The position numbers were made by a program, and so were the translations under genes. DNA of 64,000 nt from Saccharum officinarum (taxonomy: Eukaryota; Streptophyta; Magnoliopsida; Poales; Poaceae), in the NCBI GenBank assembly GCA_020631735.1, contig CM036231.1, positions 1,143,831-1,207,830 on the forward strand, in the 5' to 3' direction. The notes beneath the pieces are model-generated. The model had not been told where the DNA came from. It worked only from the letters and a program-made list of their open reading frames with translations, and did no database searches. Positions within the stretch are counted from its first letter, which is position 1, and each line of letters opens with the position of its first letter. Below are positions 19,599 through 30,196 of this stretch, piece by piece.

Positions 19599-20400
19599 AG
19601 GAATACGAGGGCAAGTCCCCTAACAACGGCATAACAGTGGCTCTCTTCAGAAATCAAGTATTGCTGCTTCAGATCAGATACAATGGGATGAGGAACTTGT
19701 TGTTTCTGTTTTTGATGTGTTCCGCTGACTTGAAATGGTTTGAGTTGTCCTTTCTTGTTCCAGAACTTTCAAATGGGTGTAAGCATACGTGGAGAAAAAT
19801 GCTTGAAACATTTTTCACAGTTTCATTGGTTGTGATTACCATCTTCATCTCTGTTAGGTGCTACTGAGAGTAGCTAGTTTATTACTCTGTCCACGGACGT
19901 ATAGGCAAGGGTTTCAGTCGATATTGTTTCCGAGGATGTATAGGCAAAGGGTTTCAGTCAATGTTTCTGAACTCAGCTTTCAGTCGTGAGCTAGAGCCTA
20001 CAAGTCATGGCTATATCATTTGTGTGCCAAGCTCTGCGCACAGCTTTTTTTTTTCCCCGAAAAAATTCTGGGCAAATCTTCGTCTACTAAATCTCTTTTT
20101 ATATACGTAGATAGCACACGTGTAGCAAGGCATCAACCGCTTGGTTAGTTATAAAAAAATCTGCTTGATTGTGTGAACTATGTACTGCTTGGCTGCATCG
20201 TTTGCAAGTCCTCCGTTCCAATTCTAACAGTGACAGTCCGTCAGTCCTAACTCGAACCCAAATAAAGGTTTGCGGTGCTCTGCATCATTTGCCTGCTTTC
20301 AGAACGGGCAGCGAAAAGACTCGCCGCACCTTCTTCGGCGGGCCACAGTTACCTTCCGTGGCCCACACGCCAGTGGCTGCAGGGTTCATATTGCGGCCCA
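19599..20400. other. 3' flank of the intact DUF569 gene
   Basis: Includes sequence similar to the region after exon 3 of other members (for example TTTCACAGTTTCATTGGTTGTGA near 19813). An internal repeat, GTATAGGCAAGGGTTTCAGTC / GTATAGGCAAAGGGTTTCAGTC, lies at about 19900 and 19938. No further gene was recognised. Confidence 0.45.
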
Positions 20401-20460
20401 GACTGACCCCACATGGCCACATGCAGCAACCGATCTGTGCCTACGACTCCACGTCTCGAG
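20401..20460 (+). repeat. orphan DUF569 promoter fragment
   Basis: CTGACCCC, GCAGCAACCGAT and CCTACGACTCCAC align in order with the upstream module at 11531-11608. Just before it, GGCCCACACGCCAGTGGCTGCAGG matches GACCCACATGCCAGTGGCTGCAGC at 11444. No DUF569 exon follows, so this is probably the 5' relic of another, deleted cluster member. Confidence 0.5.
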
Positions 20461-20852
20461 CCCAGCAGAAGCCAGTGGCAAATTTACGAGCGCACAAGGT
20501 GCTCGCAAGTTACAAAGAACAGACCAGAATCAACAATAGCATGCCATTTGTCCCTAATGCAAACATTTACATTTCCACCTAATACACTGCATATACAACT
20601 CTTATGATTTTTTTCCTTTAACGTTGTAACTACCATGTCGACCAGGAATCAGTCTTTATGAATCAGTCTCCGACAACAAAAAGGTATATAACAAATAGGA
20701 GAGAGCAAATTCAAGGCATGCATCTATCACGATAAATTGCTTCAGAGTTGAGGCTTATCCTGATTCTCTAGGGCGTTGCCTCCACATTCTTCATCGCCTG
20801 CTGCTCTGTGAACAAAAATGACGAGGGCAAATGGGCAAATCTGATTCAATTA

Positions 20853-20984
20853 GGCATTATTTGGATGCACATAAATCTACATTAATCTACATGTGTTGAG
20901 GTGGCCGATTGAAGTGAAAATTAATTTAAGTTCCACTTCAACACACGTAGATTGAGGTAGATACATGTGCATTCAAACAAGACC
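20853..20984. mobile_element. Tourist-like MITE (PIF/Harbinger)
   Basis: 132 bp with terminal inverted repeats GGCATTATTTGGATGCACAT and GGTCTTGTTTGAATGCACAT (the complement of the right end). It is flanked by TTA on both sides (20850-20852, 20985-20987). The interior continues as an almost complete hairpin (ATCTACATGTGTTGAGGTGG and its complement). The TTA duplication and GG...TTTG termini are typical of Tourist elements. Confidence 0.88.
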
Positions 20985-20987
20985 TTA

Positions 20988-21944
20988 ATTGGATTAAGAG
21001 CTCCCAGGCAAAATGACTGAATCAAAGAGAAGAAAAAAAGGGGAAAAAGAGGAAAGTACAATAAGTACGTGTAAGGTGTGTAACACAAAATGAGACAAAA
21101 CTTCGCATTATTAACAATTGAGAACTGCTCTGATACTCCTTTTTTTTAAATTGCACAGATCTTAAAGCAACACATTTAATTAATTAAATATCTTTCTTAA
21201 TTATTTGTCACATGCGCCCGCATGGATCTATCCATGTCCAACCCAGCCCGTGCCCAATGCAACCCATCTCTTTGCAATCCCCGGTGAGTGTTCGTTCACC
21301 AGTTCCGTCGGGAGCCCGCTGCTGCCTCCATCGTAATCCTCGTATCGCTGCAGGATCGCGTGAAGCGGATCATACGCCGTGCTATGAAACGCGATGAACC
21401 ACCGTAGGCATCGTCATCCTCGCCGCTCGCGCATGAGAAGATTGTGCTCAGCATCGCCGTAATGGCGGACGATAACCCACAACGTGCGAGTGCGACTTGA
21501 CCATAGCCATCTGAGAGGAGCGGCGTCGATCAGCAGGCCCGGTCCTGTCAATTTATGGGCCTGGAGCTTGGCCAGAAAGATGGGCCCTTCATTTACGACA
21601 ACGCACAAGAATGACGCCGGACGCGAAGACGCAGCTATGAAGCGACGAAGAGAGCGGCCGCAGCGGAAGGGAAATCGACATACTCTTCTTCACATGCTCC
21701 AGTATTTTTGAGCCACATATATGATTTTCTATTGGACCAGAGTATACCAGCTATAGCTTATAGTGTGTACATACCTGGGATTAGGCCCCTTGGCTTCGAG
21801 GGCCCTGTGCCAATGCACAGCTCGCACCCCCCCAGGGCCGGGCCTGTCGATCAGCAGGGTGGAGGCTCCCAACATCGGATTTTTTTTTCAGGATTTGGAG
21901 GATGTTTACAAATGGATTGGGTTTGGGCTGGACATGGTTTGGGC
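20988..21944. other. intergenic sequence, no gene recognised
   Basis: Moderately GC-rich between 21200 and 21700, with short open frames that show no family pattern. AT-rich elsewhere. Confidence 0.4.
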
Positions 21945-22404
21945 CAGGGAAATAAATATCGGCCGGTAGAATCCGAAATTTCCGAGATATCCCGTTTACC
22001 AGCTGGGTCCGAAAATTTTCCTCTATCGTTCGAAATTTTCATATTTTTAAAATTTTATCATCCAAATAGACGCCAAAGCCCACCCAGTACTCTAACTTTA
22101 ATCCATGTTTAGTTTTTTCTCCCCTTCTCTTCTAAGTTCAAGTTGCCACCGCCGCAACACACTCAGCACGCTTCAGCCATGTCACTGCCCTCCTTATTGA
22201 ATAAGCAATTGATAATATGTTTTATTTATTTTTTTATGTTAGATTGTTTAGAAGTGATCTATGTGCTTTCGAATAAAATGATTTATTTTTTGTCTAAATT
22301 TCTTTCAAAATTTTATTTCTATCGCCGATAAATTTCCGATATATCCGATATTCCCGTTTATCGGTGACTACCGATATTTTAAAATACCGGTATAGAAAAC
22401 CTTG
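21945..22404. mobile_element. non-autonomous hAT-like element
   Basis: The ends are CAGGGAAATA on the left and, complemented, CAAGGTTTTC on the right. An 8-bp duplication GTTTGGGC lies at 21937-21944 and 22405-22412. Inside both ends are ATATCGG/CCGATAT and GAAATTTCCGA motifs in inverted orientation. It is 460 bp with no transposase. The weak CA(G/A)GG termini with an 8-bp duplication fit hAT. Confidence 0.75.
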
Positions 22405-22412
22405 GTTTGGGC

Positions 22413-23906
22413 ACGGAAGGTCTGGGCCCATGCAAGACCTAGATGGGTAATAATAATTAATAAAAATCTTTAGTTAATTAGATTCAATGCTTTGAGATGC
22501 GTATAATTTTAGAAGGAGGAGCACTGGAGGAGTTGCCTTAACAATTAAGGTTGTTGTATGTTTGGTTATAGAGGCATTAACGTGGGTACCTGAGTATGCA
22601 ATTTTCTCCTGGGTCGAATGTAGCGTGCAAGTAGGAAGGAACATAATTAACGTCACAAACATTTTGCAGGAAGACAAAATTTGAGGAAAATATTTTCAAA
22701 AACATTTTGCAGGCATCAGATAACAAAATTTGAGTATGATCAACTCACCTCTTCCGTTGCAGAAGAAAAGCACGGGACAGGGCATGTGCTGTAGTGCGGC
22801 CAACTACCTTGCTGCTCTTGCGACGCCTTTGGGATCCTCGTGCTCTACTTTGCGAGTACGACATGTAGACACGCATACATAAGAGTTGATTTAATAGTGC
22901 CGTTGGATAAATTATTAAACAAAGAGTAAAACACATGAGCGGTCTTTATACTAGTCTCGTGGTGTCATCTAGGTAATAAGCTTTGGTCAGATGCTTCTCT
23001 TTTGTGAGAAGTTGAAGCCGGAACATTTGTTCTATACTTTCATTATCTAAAAAAAAGGTATCTAAACTCTCAAAACGAATTTTACGATTTAAAATTTTGT
23101 CTCCACGTGTCATCTAGATCTAGAACTCTCGAAATTTTATTTTTAGCCTTTAGTCAAAAAAATATTTTTAGCCATTAAACTTGTCACAGTGTGCCATCTA
23201 GGTTCAAACGAGCTCCAATCAGCCCACATATTGGTCTCTAGACTCTTACACTGCATTTACATGCTCTCTCTGTCTTCTAGCTGCATCTTCATGCTCTCCC
23301 CCTCTCTCCGCATTTAATCTTGTGTGGCATCGCATTACCATCACCAACTTGCCACCCTCACCCCATGCCTTCATCATCCTCCACATCGAAGGCCACGACG
23401 TCATCAGTAGTGATGGCGGCAAGGCTAAAGCTAGTGCTCTTTAGGTGGAGGAGGTAGGCGAACAATTACCTTGCCATTAAGTTCTTTCTCTGTCAAGAAT
23501 GAGATGCGGATCTAACCGTCGTGACCTTGACTAGATTGGATTTATTTTGACCTAAGTGACATACTATGGCAAATTCAGGAGATGACACGGTGAGATAAGT
23601 CCTAAGACCTAATAATAGCATTTCGAAAAGTCCGAAGACCTGAAAATAGCATTTTGAAAGTTTGGAACCTAAATTACACACAAAGATAAGTTTTAGAGGG
23701 CCTAAAAATTTCATTTTAAGATTTTCGGGACCTAAATAACATGATGGGACAAATTTAGGGACATTCCGTGTAGTTTACTCTTATAAACCAATTAAAGAGT
23801 AAATACATATATATCAATATATATTTTTTCGATATATGAATTGATTATGAAAAAGAAGCATGGAGTCAGAGATGATCGAGGTTCGACGAGAGAGCAAATA
23901 ACTTAC
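22413..23906. other. AT-rich intergenic sequence, possible downstream exon on the minus strand
   Basis: Mostly without recognisable structure. On the minus strand at about 22755-22880 a basic stretch (SRARGSQRRRKSSKVVG and RAFLLQRKR) ends at AGAG/GTGAGT. It could be a later exon of the CTLH-like gene, but nothing identifies it. An interrupted repeat of GACCTAA-type phrases lies at about 23520-23760. Confidence 0.25.
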
Positions 23907-24431
23907 CCAATCAGAGGAATAACCTCATATGGCTTATTGCGTGGTAACTTCTGTATCTTGCTTTTTAACTCAGGACAATTGTCAACTAAGCGCATGGTTG
24001 TATTCACCGCATCCGGTGCGATCTTCTTCCAGAGCATAGAGGCCCTGCATTTTAAGAATAGTTGCTGAATAATGACTGACAGACATAAATATATATAGCA
24101 AACTAAAGAAGGAAGACGATGGGCAGGACCGGTAGATGACCTGGGTTGATCGACGTGCATTTTGTGGAGGAGTTTCTGGAACCTCGCTCGCATAGTGGGG
24201 GTTGCGCAAGACGTCCTCATCGTCGAATCTGGTAGCGTAGTCTCCGGCCTCCGAGCCTCCGGCGGCGAGGGTCAAGGCGTGGTGTACGTGAACCATGAGG
24301 CGCAGGCACTCGTCGCTCCAGTCCTTCGGGTTGGGAACGAAGTCCTGCAGGTAGCCGTCCGCCTCCACCCACCGCCCCATCTTCAGCAGGTGCTTCAGGT
24401 AGTGCGCGTCAAAGAAGTTGCTCTCTCCAGA
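23907..24431 (-). pseudogene. CTLH/LisH-like gene, two exons visible, frameshifted
   Basis: Exon 24431 to 24141 follows TTATTAG and reads SGESNFFDAHYLKHLLKMGR, WVEADGYLQDF and LMVHVHHALTLA. It resembles the CTLH part (SG..FF...Y....V..G.W.E...YL..F) of LisH-CTLH proteins such as TOPLESS-type corepressors. Near 24193 one base is missing: NPHYA continues as RARFQKLLHKMHVDQPR only in the next frame. The donor is CCAG/GTCA. Exon 24044 to 23907 (after AAAATGCAG) continues in that second frame with LWKKIAPDAVNTTMRLVDNC to a GTAAGT donor, so the phases agree. A possible LisH-bearing first exon lies at 24517-24663. The family call is by pattern only. The frameshift occurs in both contigs. Confidence 0.45.
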
Positions 24432-24516
24432 CTAATAAAAAAATTTGTTAAGCGATTGGCAAGCAGCTGAATATGCATGCATGCTGGTACTGGATCCTAC
24501 TAATTGATAACCTAGA

Positions 24517-24663
24517 TTAGAACCGGTTTATGCATGCTGGTAAAGGAGCAAAGCATTCGGCGGAGTCGAGGCCGTGGCTCTTGAGGAAGCAAAGCATTCG
24601 GCGGAGTCGAGGCCGCAAGGCCTTCAGGCCGCCGGTTGGATAGTCGACGCACGGACGCAGCCA
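24517..24663 (-). other. possible LisH-like first exon with 27-bp internal tandem repeat
   Basis: From an ATG at 24663 the minus strand reads MWLRPCVDYPTGGLKALRPR then LRRMLCFLKSHGLDSAECFA. The second part fits a LisH helix pair (L..FL..HGL..SAE). A unit of about 27 bp, GCAAAGCATTCGGCGGAGTC plus GAGGCCG, occurs twice (about 24549-24575 and 24590-24616). A credible in-frame donor to the next exon was not found. Confidence 0.25.
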
Positions 24664-25113
24664 CATCGCCGTCACGTTGTGCGATACCCGCCGGGTCTCT
24701 ACTAGATGGGGTGGGGTTGCCTTCTCGTTTGGCTCACACCACGCGTGGATTAGAGGCGGTTGGAAAGGGACAAGGCGTCGGAGTGCTGCGCGCGGTGCGC
24801 GGTGGATATGGGAAACAGGCACATCAACGAAACGGAAAAGGATCAGGTGCGGCGAGTCCGCACGGGATTCCCGTGGGCACCTGCCTGCTCCTCCTGACAC
24901 GTGTCGACCAACATTTGGAGAGCACGTCCGCTCGGCTCCGTTCCCAGTGCTTGGCTGATTGATTGGCTCGTACATACGTTCTCGGCTCCCACATTCCTCA
25001 GTTTTGCCTTGCGCTTGGCTCCCACAACGTTGATGAGTTTCAGTATCGCAGGCGGCATGTCTGAATCTCCACTTCGTCACTGAAAATTTCGTCTGCCGAC
25101 AAGCAATTTAGTT

Positions 25114-25116
<3 letters not shown>

Positions 25117-25176
<60 letters not shown>
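25117..25176. repeat. (TA)30 microsatellite
   Basis: Uninterrupted TA dinucleotides. The corresponding array in the right contig (44723-44786) has 32 units. Confidence 0.97.
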
Positions 25177-25182
<6 letters not shown>

Positions 25183-25395
25183 TATCTTTGATTTTTTCAT
25201 TTTTTCTTCCTTAATGGCTTTCCTTGACGCAACTAAATTGCGGCTGCGGCTCTAGCAAGGGTTGAGGTTGGCTTCTGCTCCGACGCGGTGGAGGGGTGAC
25301 GTCATCTGCTACTCCATCGTGGTAGAGGGAACATTGCAAAGGCGTAGTCGGCTTCGTACAGAAAGAAAGCTGACTAATTAATCCTAACTGTAATC

Positions 25396-25594
25396 TTTTT
25401 TTCGATATATACAGTATAACTCAGACACTCACAACGCACGTACACTTGTCTCGCTGTCAATGGAAACGTCGCCTACCACTAAATGCACAATACCGTTAAA
25501 TCATAGAATATTCGCTCCCGCGGGGAGTTGAACCTGAAGACCTGAGGTACCATGCTACTGAGACTGTTGTAACCACTGGACTACATATCTAGAC
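25396..25594 (-). mobile_element. tRNA-derived SINE (Au-like)
   Basis: On the minus strand a box A-like TAGTCCAGTGG and a box B GGTTCAACTCC are followed by GGGAGCGAATATTCTATGA, TTTAGTGGTAGGCGACG and an A-rich tail (T7 at 25396-25402 on the plus strand). The layout is that of the widespread grass Au-type SINEs. No convincing target duplication was seen, so the ends are approximate. Confidence 0.6.
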
Positions 25595-25764
25595 AAGAAC
25601 CGAGAACATTGCAAGGGAGCATTGCAAAGTATCTAGGTCTGGCACTGGGGCGGTATTATATTATACTTTGTATGGCTTTTGGTTAAGCTTTGTCCCAAAA
25701 GTGGATGAACGTAATACAGAATTGTAGATAGATTGCACGTAGAGGTACATAGGCGGGAGAGAGG

Positions 25765-26880
25765 AAGACATGGTGGGTGGCATGAGATGATATGATTATG
25801 CCAAAGTTCCTTGTCGGAATGGGCTTCCGAGATATTGAGCTATTCAATCTTGCCTTGCTTGCAAAGCAGGCTTGGCGGATCCTTCAGGAACCGGCATCTC
25901 TGAGTGTCCGGATTTTAAAGGCGGTTTATTTTCCACAAGGTGATTTTTTGGAGGCCAATCTTGGCTCCGCCCCCACTAAAATCTGGTGATCAAAAATTTG
26001 GATGGCAGTGAAGTGCTTCAGCTTGGCCTGATGAGGAGAATCGGCACAGGTTCAGCTATGTCAGTTTGCAATATGGACCGGCTACCGACTGATAGTATGC
26101 GGCGGCCAGTACCCATCGTTCGCCCACACCCCCACAGCTTGTGAGCGAGCTAATTGACAACACATCGGCAACTTGGGATCGAATAAAGCTTTAGGAATTA
26201 TTCACACAAGTTGATATCCCTCTATGGCATCAGAGCCAACCGGATTTTCAGGTTTGGCATCATGACAAGACAGGCGTTTTCACGATGAGATCCGCATATA
26301 GAATGCTTATTATGCGGCGTGCTTTGTCGGAGAATGCATCAAGGTCTAATAGGAGAGAGGAAGAGGAGTGGTTGTCCTTGTGGCAGGTCATGGTTCTTTC
26401 AAAGGTACGGAATTTTATTTGGCGGCTCGTAAAGCACTCATTACCATTGGTAGATGTTCTTCACCGCAGAAATATGGCTGATCATGGCCAATGTGCTTTA
26501 TGTGGAGCCCCTGATTCTTGGAAACATTCTTTGCTTGAATGTAATATGGCGAGATGTATGGGCATTGGAGAGCGTGGAAATCGTCGAACACCTCAGCGAG
26601 ATGCAGGATGAAAACTCAAGAGGTTGGTTGGCAAACCTATTTGAAACAATGTCCCATGTCGATCTTATTTGGATGTTGGTAACTATGTGGGCAATTTGGT
26701 ATGCAAGAAGGAAGATAAAGGTCTCAGAACCATGTTATAGACACAGTAGAAGGAGCCAAAGCCCAAAGATGAAGATTTCTGAAAGATTAAGGCGCTTGGA
26801 GCTAGAATCGAAGCCTTGGGAATTGGAACATGTATAGGTTAGAGTCATGCACGTGCTCTTTTCTCCATGGCCTTTTTCCC
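25765..26880 (+). mobile_element. LINE 3' fragment (RT C-terminus and zf-RVT)
   Basis: The start reads KTWWVA and then [20 protein letters not shown] and [11 protein letters not shown], the conserved block after the RT of plant LINEs. 26285 onward encodes SAYRMLIMRR, VRNFIWRLVKHSLPLVDVLH and CALCGAPDSWKHSLLEC, the zf-RVT zinc knuckle (CxxC...H...C). Stops and a frameshift separate the two halves. In this copy a 2-bp difference near 26557 (GATGTATGGG against GATGTGTATGGG at 46167) truncates the second frame, which is open for 184 codons in the right contig. No poly(A) or target duplication was recognised. Confidence 0.7.
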
Positions 26881-27041
26881 ATAGGCGTTTTGGGATGGAG
26901 TTTTTAGTGAGCCGTGCACGTGCAAGTTGTGAAGGGGGATCCTTGCAACCAACGTTTCAGTTGTACTGTGTCTGTTCTTATATGAGCATCTACTAGGTCA
27001 TGTAGTACCGGACATAACCTAGTAGCTAAGCAAGGGGCTAC

Positions 27042-27277
27042 TGTTAGGGGAGCCTATATTCATATGGGCAAACTCCCCTTAAGAGGCCCAATAGGGGTTG
27101 ATGTAGTGTCTTATGAATTCCATCCCCACCAGGGGGCGATTGTAAAATGTTGTTGCCTATATATAATGCCAAGAGCATGAGGGCGAGGAACTTTCCCCTC
27201 TCACTCATTTGCATATCCTAATCACCAACTCTCCTATCTCTACCCGCTTAACATGTTCGAAACGCAAGTTTCCAACA
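27042..27277 (+). mobile_element. short LTR-like sequence (TGTTAG...CCAACA)
   Basis: 236 bp beginning TGTTAGGGGAGCC and ending TTCCAACA, with a TATATATAA box at about 27161. A purine-rich GCAAGGGGCTA precedes it, as a polypurine tract would before a 3' LTR. Flanking 5-mers do not match. It may be the 3' LTR of a small Copia-type or TRIM element whose 5' half is gone. Confidence 0.35.
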
Positions 27278-28205
27278 AATACTATCTTGTTTAACTATGT
27301 TAGTTTCAGTTAATAATTGTTCAATTTATCATGTAATCAAGAAATTTGTCTCAAGAGAAATTAAATGGTTGACAACTTTATGCATTGAGGAGCAACTTTA
27401 TTCAATGTAATATGCATAACAAATTAGTTTATAAAAATACTTTTGTATATATTTCATGTATTTATTGGTAACATTATTATATATATGAGTATTATTGATA
27501 TGATACCTATAACAAGAGCCTCGATCTCAGAGTGTCGCTCTTGGTTCTAGAAAACTCAGGACCGGGACTGCATGTGTACCGCTAGATAGGCAATAGAGTG
27601 CATTGGTGCAAGCGGGGTGGATTAGAATTTGTCTTGTCTAATCTCTCTATGTGCAAGAGCCACATCAAATCGCATGAACTGCATCATGGCATCGGCTCGG
27701 AATTGATAAGTGAAAAACATCCACATAAAGCGGTGGCTTGCCACATCGTCCCAGGATCAAGAAAAAACTAAAACAGACATGTGAATCAAAAGATCAACCC
27801 AAACAATTGCACCGTGGTTCAAGAAGCAAACATCAAGAAAGTTGCTAGTACAAGAACGAACGTACACACACTGACACACAAGAAAGTCGGCAAATATAAG
27901 AGCTAATGCTATGTCTTCCTTGGTAGTTGGGGAGCCTGGCTTCTCGTTGAGCTGTGGGGACGACCTGCCGCTACCACTCCCACCACCTTGCGCCTCCATG
28001 TCATCTCAAGCATCCATGTCAAACGATAGAACTAGAAAGACTAGAGGAACTAGACCCCAGCCGCTGCCGCTCCCACCACCTCCGACCTCCATGTCATCTC
28101 AAGCATCCATGTCAGACAAATTGGAAAGACCAGATAGATAGACGGAGACAATTATGAGAAACTTTAGCTACCATAGCAAATGTGCGCAATTTATATATTA
28201 CTAGA
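27278..28205. other. AT-rich sequence, then a duplicated proline/serine-rich open stretch
   Basis: 27280-27880 has no recognised feature. At about 27963-28112 a block containing CTCCATGTCATCTCAAGCAT occurs twice, in open frames on both strands. No protein family was recognised, and the frames differ by small changes between contigs. Confidence 0.3.
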
Positions 28206-28735
28206 TAAATGCCCATGCGTTGCACTGAGGGTCACAATACTAAACCTCACTCATTAGACGTGAACACGGACGCGTAAGCTCTAGGGACTTTGTATCGGAT
28301 GCGGATACATGGATCCGATCTTCTTATTGAAACCGGTAGGACACGGATGCATGACCTCCGAGAGGAAGGATGATTCGTATCGGATGCAGACGCGTGAGCA
28401 GTGAACGAAATTTGGTATCACCGGGTAGATGATGATGTTAGTCTTTGTAGGTGTAGAGAAGAAAAATGCCCATGCATTGCACCGGGGGTCACTATACTAA
28501 ACCTCAGTAATTAGATGTGAACACGGACACATAAGCTTTAAGGACTTCGTATCGGACACGGATATGTGGATCCAGTCTTCTTATTGAAACCAGTAGGACG
28601 TGGGCACGTGAGCTCCGAGTGGAAGGATGATTTGTATTGGACGTGGACGCATGAGCAGTGAATGAGGTTTGTATCAGCGGATAGATGATGACGTATCAGC
28701 AGATAGATGATGACATTAGATTTTTTAGGTGTAGA
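28206..28735. repeat. two-unit tandem repeat of about 260 bp
   Basis: Unit 1 (about 28206-28465) and unit 2 (about 28466-28735) both run from ATGCCCATGC(G/A)TTGCAC through TCTTCTTATTGAAACC and GAGCAGTGAA to GTAGATGATGA and TAGGTGTAGAGA, at perhaps 80 percent identity. CTAG-type sequence lies at both outer edges. Probably a degenerate mobile element, not classified. Confidence 0.7.
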
Positions 28736-29006
28736 GATAGAGACTAGCTCTTCAACGGAAGATTGGCAACGGGACTTGTGGGTCCGGCAATAACTGGGCC
28801 CACACATTAGTTACCGATCCTCCTACTGTGGGTGCGGACGACAGCTAACGTGTGCCGATGGCACCATAAGCATAACCATCGCAACAAACTTGCTCTGTTC
28901 TCTCGTCTCCGACTCCCGTGTTCCACCCCTTCCCCTCGACTCGCTACAGCGCCAAGAAACCCACCCCCTCGCCGCCGTCCGCCCCCACAAAAGCACCAGC
29001 GTAGGG

Positions 29007-29032
29007 ATGGAGCTCTTCCCCAACTACGCGCA
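29007..29032 (+). pseudogene. start of the last DUF569 pseudogene, cut by the assembly gap
   Basis: ATG at 29007 opens MELFPNYA, identical to 48628 onward. The left contig stops here. The continuing sequence is found only in the right contig after 48652. Confidence 0.85.
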
Positions 29033-29132
29033 NNNNNNNNNNNNNNNNNNNNNNNNNNNNNNNNNNNNNNNNNNNNNNNNNNNNNNNNNNNNNNNNNNNN
29101 NNNNNNNNNNNNNNNNNNNNNNNNNNNNNNNN
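29033..29132. other. assembly gap (100 N)
   Basis: Exactly 100 Ns, the customary placeholder for a gap of unknown size between contigs. It lies exactly between the end of one copy and the start of the other copy of the 19.5 kb repeat. Confidence 0.99.
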
Positions 29133-29224
29133 CGCGGAGACCGATTCCGTCACCACGGGCGCGGGCGCCCGCCGCCGCGGAGGACGCTGCTGGCGAGCAG
29201 GCGCGGGCGCGGGCGCTGGGCCGC

Positions 29225-29687
29225 CGACATCCATCGAGATCTACGCGGTCGCCGCGAGCTCCTGGCACCTCGGCGGGGATAAGGCGCGCTTCTTCCTTGG
29301 CGACCACTGCGTCCTGTCGCGCCCCGTCGGCTCCCCCTCTATGTTCGCGTCGGCGTGCGCCGCCCCTCCGGCAGAGTCCACGGCCTCCTTGACGTGGCCG
29401 TGAGCCTCGTCGCGGTGCCACTGTCCCGGCAGCCTGCCACGTCCTCCACCTCTCGGCCGTCTCCCTCAGTGGCCTCTCCGTGGCGCCCACACCAAACCGC
29501 GTGCTCCACGTCCTCAACCGCACGCACCCGACACCTCCACTGTCCTGACGTTCAGCGTCTTGCTGGCCGGCGACGGGCCCGCGCCAAGCTCCGGGCTTCG
29601 GGCGCGAGGGGGAGCAGCACAGGGCAGCAAGGAGCTAGGAAGAAGAAGATGGGGTGGAGTTGTTCACGCCAGCGAGGTGATCGATGA
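29225..29687 (+). pseudogene. C2-domain fragment, right-contig copy
   Basis: Same sequence as 9646-10113 but with several one-base indels in GC-rich runs that break the frame. It lies within 600 bp of the contig start, so low read support is a likely cause. The enclosing TIR element continues to about 29950. Confidence 0.5.
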
Positions 29688-30155
29688 AATGCCAATAAGG
29701 TGAGAGAAGAAGTTGTTGGTGATAAGGTTACCTGATTCCTGATGCAGGGTAACCATACACATTGAGCCAGGCAAACAAACATCAATACAGCATTGACCAG
29801 CATAGCCAGGCAAACAAACATCATCCCACCCTTAGCAGCCTCTACTTGGACCAGGCGAACAAACATAGCCAGTTGCACCACTGTTGTCTCCAGCTGGCCA
29901 GGCTGGGGTGGGACGGATGGCCACCCTGGGCCAGGGAAACAAACACGCCCTTGGATCTCAGTCTTTATTGCAGATTGTAACATTATATACCAAATACAAC
30001 AATTATTGGATTCATTAACCACCTCGTAACTTCGGGAAATTCAGTTGTGCCAATACTTTGATTCACTGTTTAGAAATTTCAGTTTCTTCACTTGTCACTA
30101 GATGCCTTATTTAGAATTATATGTCACCGTTTTCACATTTTCCCTGTGAATGCAG

Positions 30156-30196
30156 CGGCTTTGTCATTGTGTCACTCAGATGTTGATGCACAGTAG
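30156..30196 (+). pseudogene. DUF569 pseudogene exon 3, right-contig copy
   Basis: The 41-nt last exon after TGCAG, identical to 10548-10588. The rest of that pseudogene lies left of the contig start and is not repeated. Confidence 0.8.

Larger units (their letters stand above)
9554..29032 (+). repeat. 19.5 kb near-identical repeat, left copy (end of left contig)
   Basis: Every feature from 9554 to 29032 recurs in the same order at 29133-48652, with an offset of 19579 at the start and about 19620 at the end. Long stretches of several kb differ by only a few bases. The copy ends at the N gap. Confidence 0.97.

Noticed and set aside
24517..25080. 187-codon minus-strand ORF as one gene
   Set aside because: Most of it shows no family pattern. 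Only the last part resembles LisH, and the frame changes between the two contigs.
28807..29523. open frames crossing the N gap
   Set aside because: They join two contigs through unknown bases and have no biological meaning.
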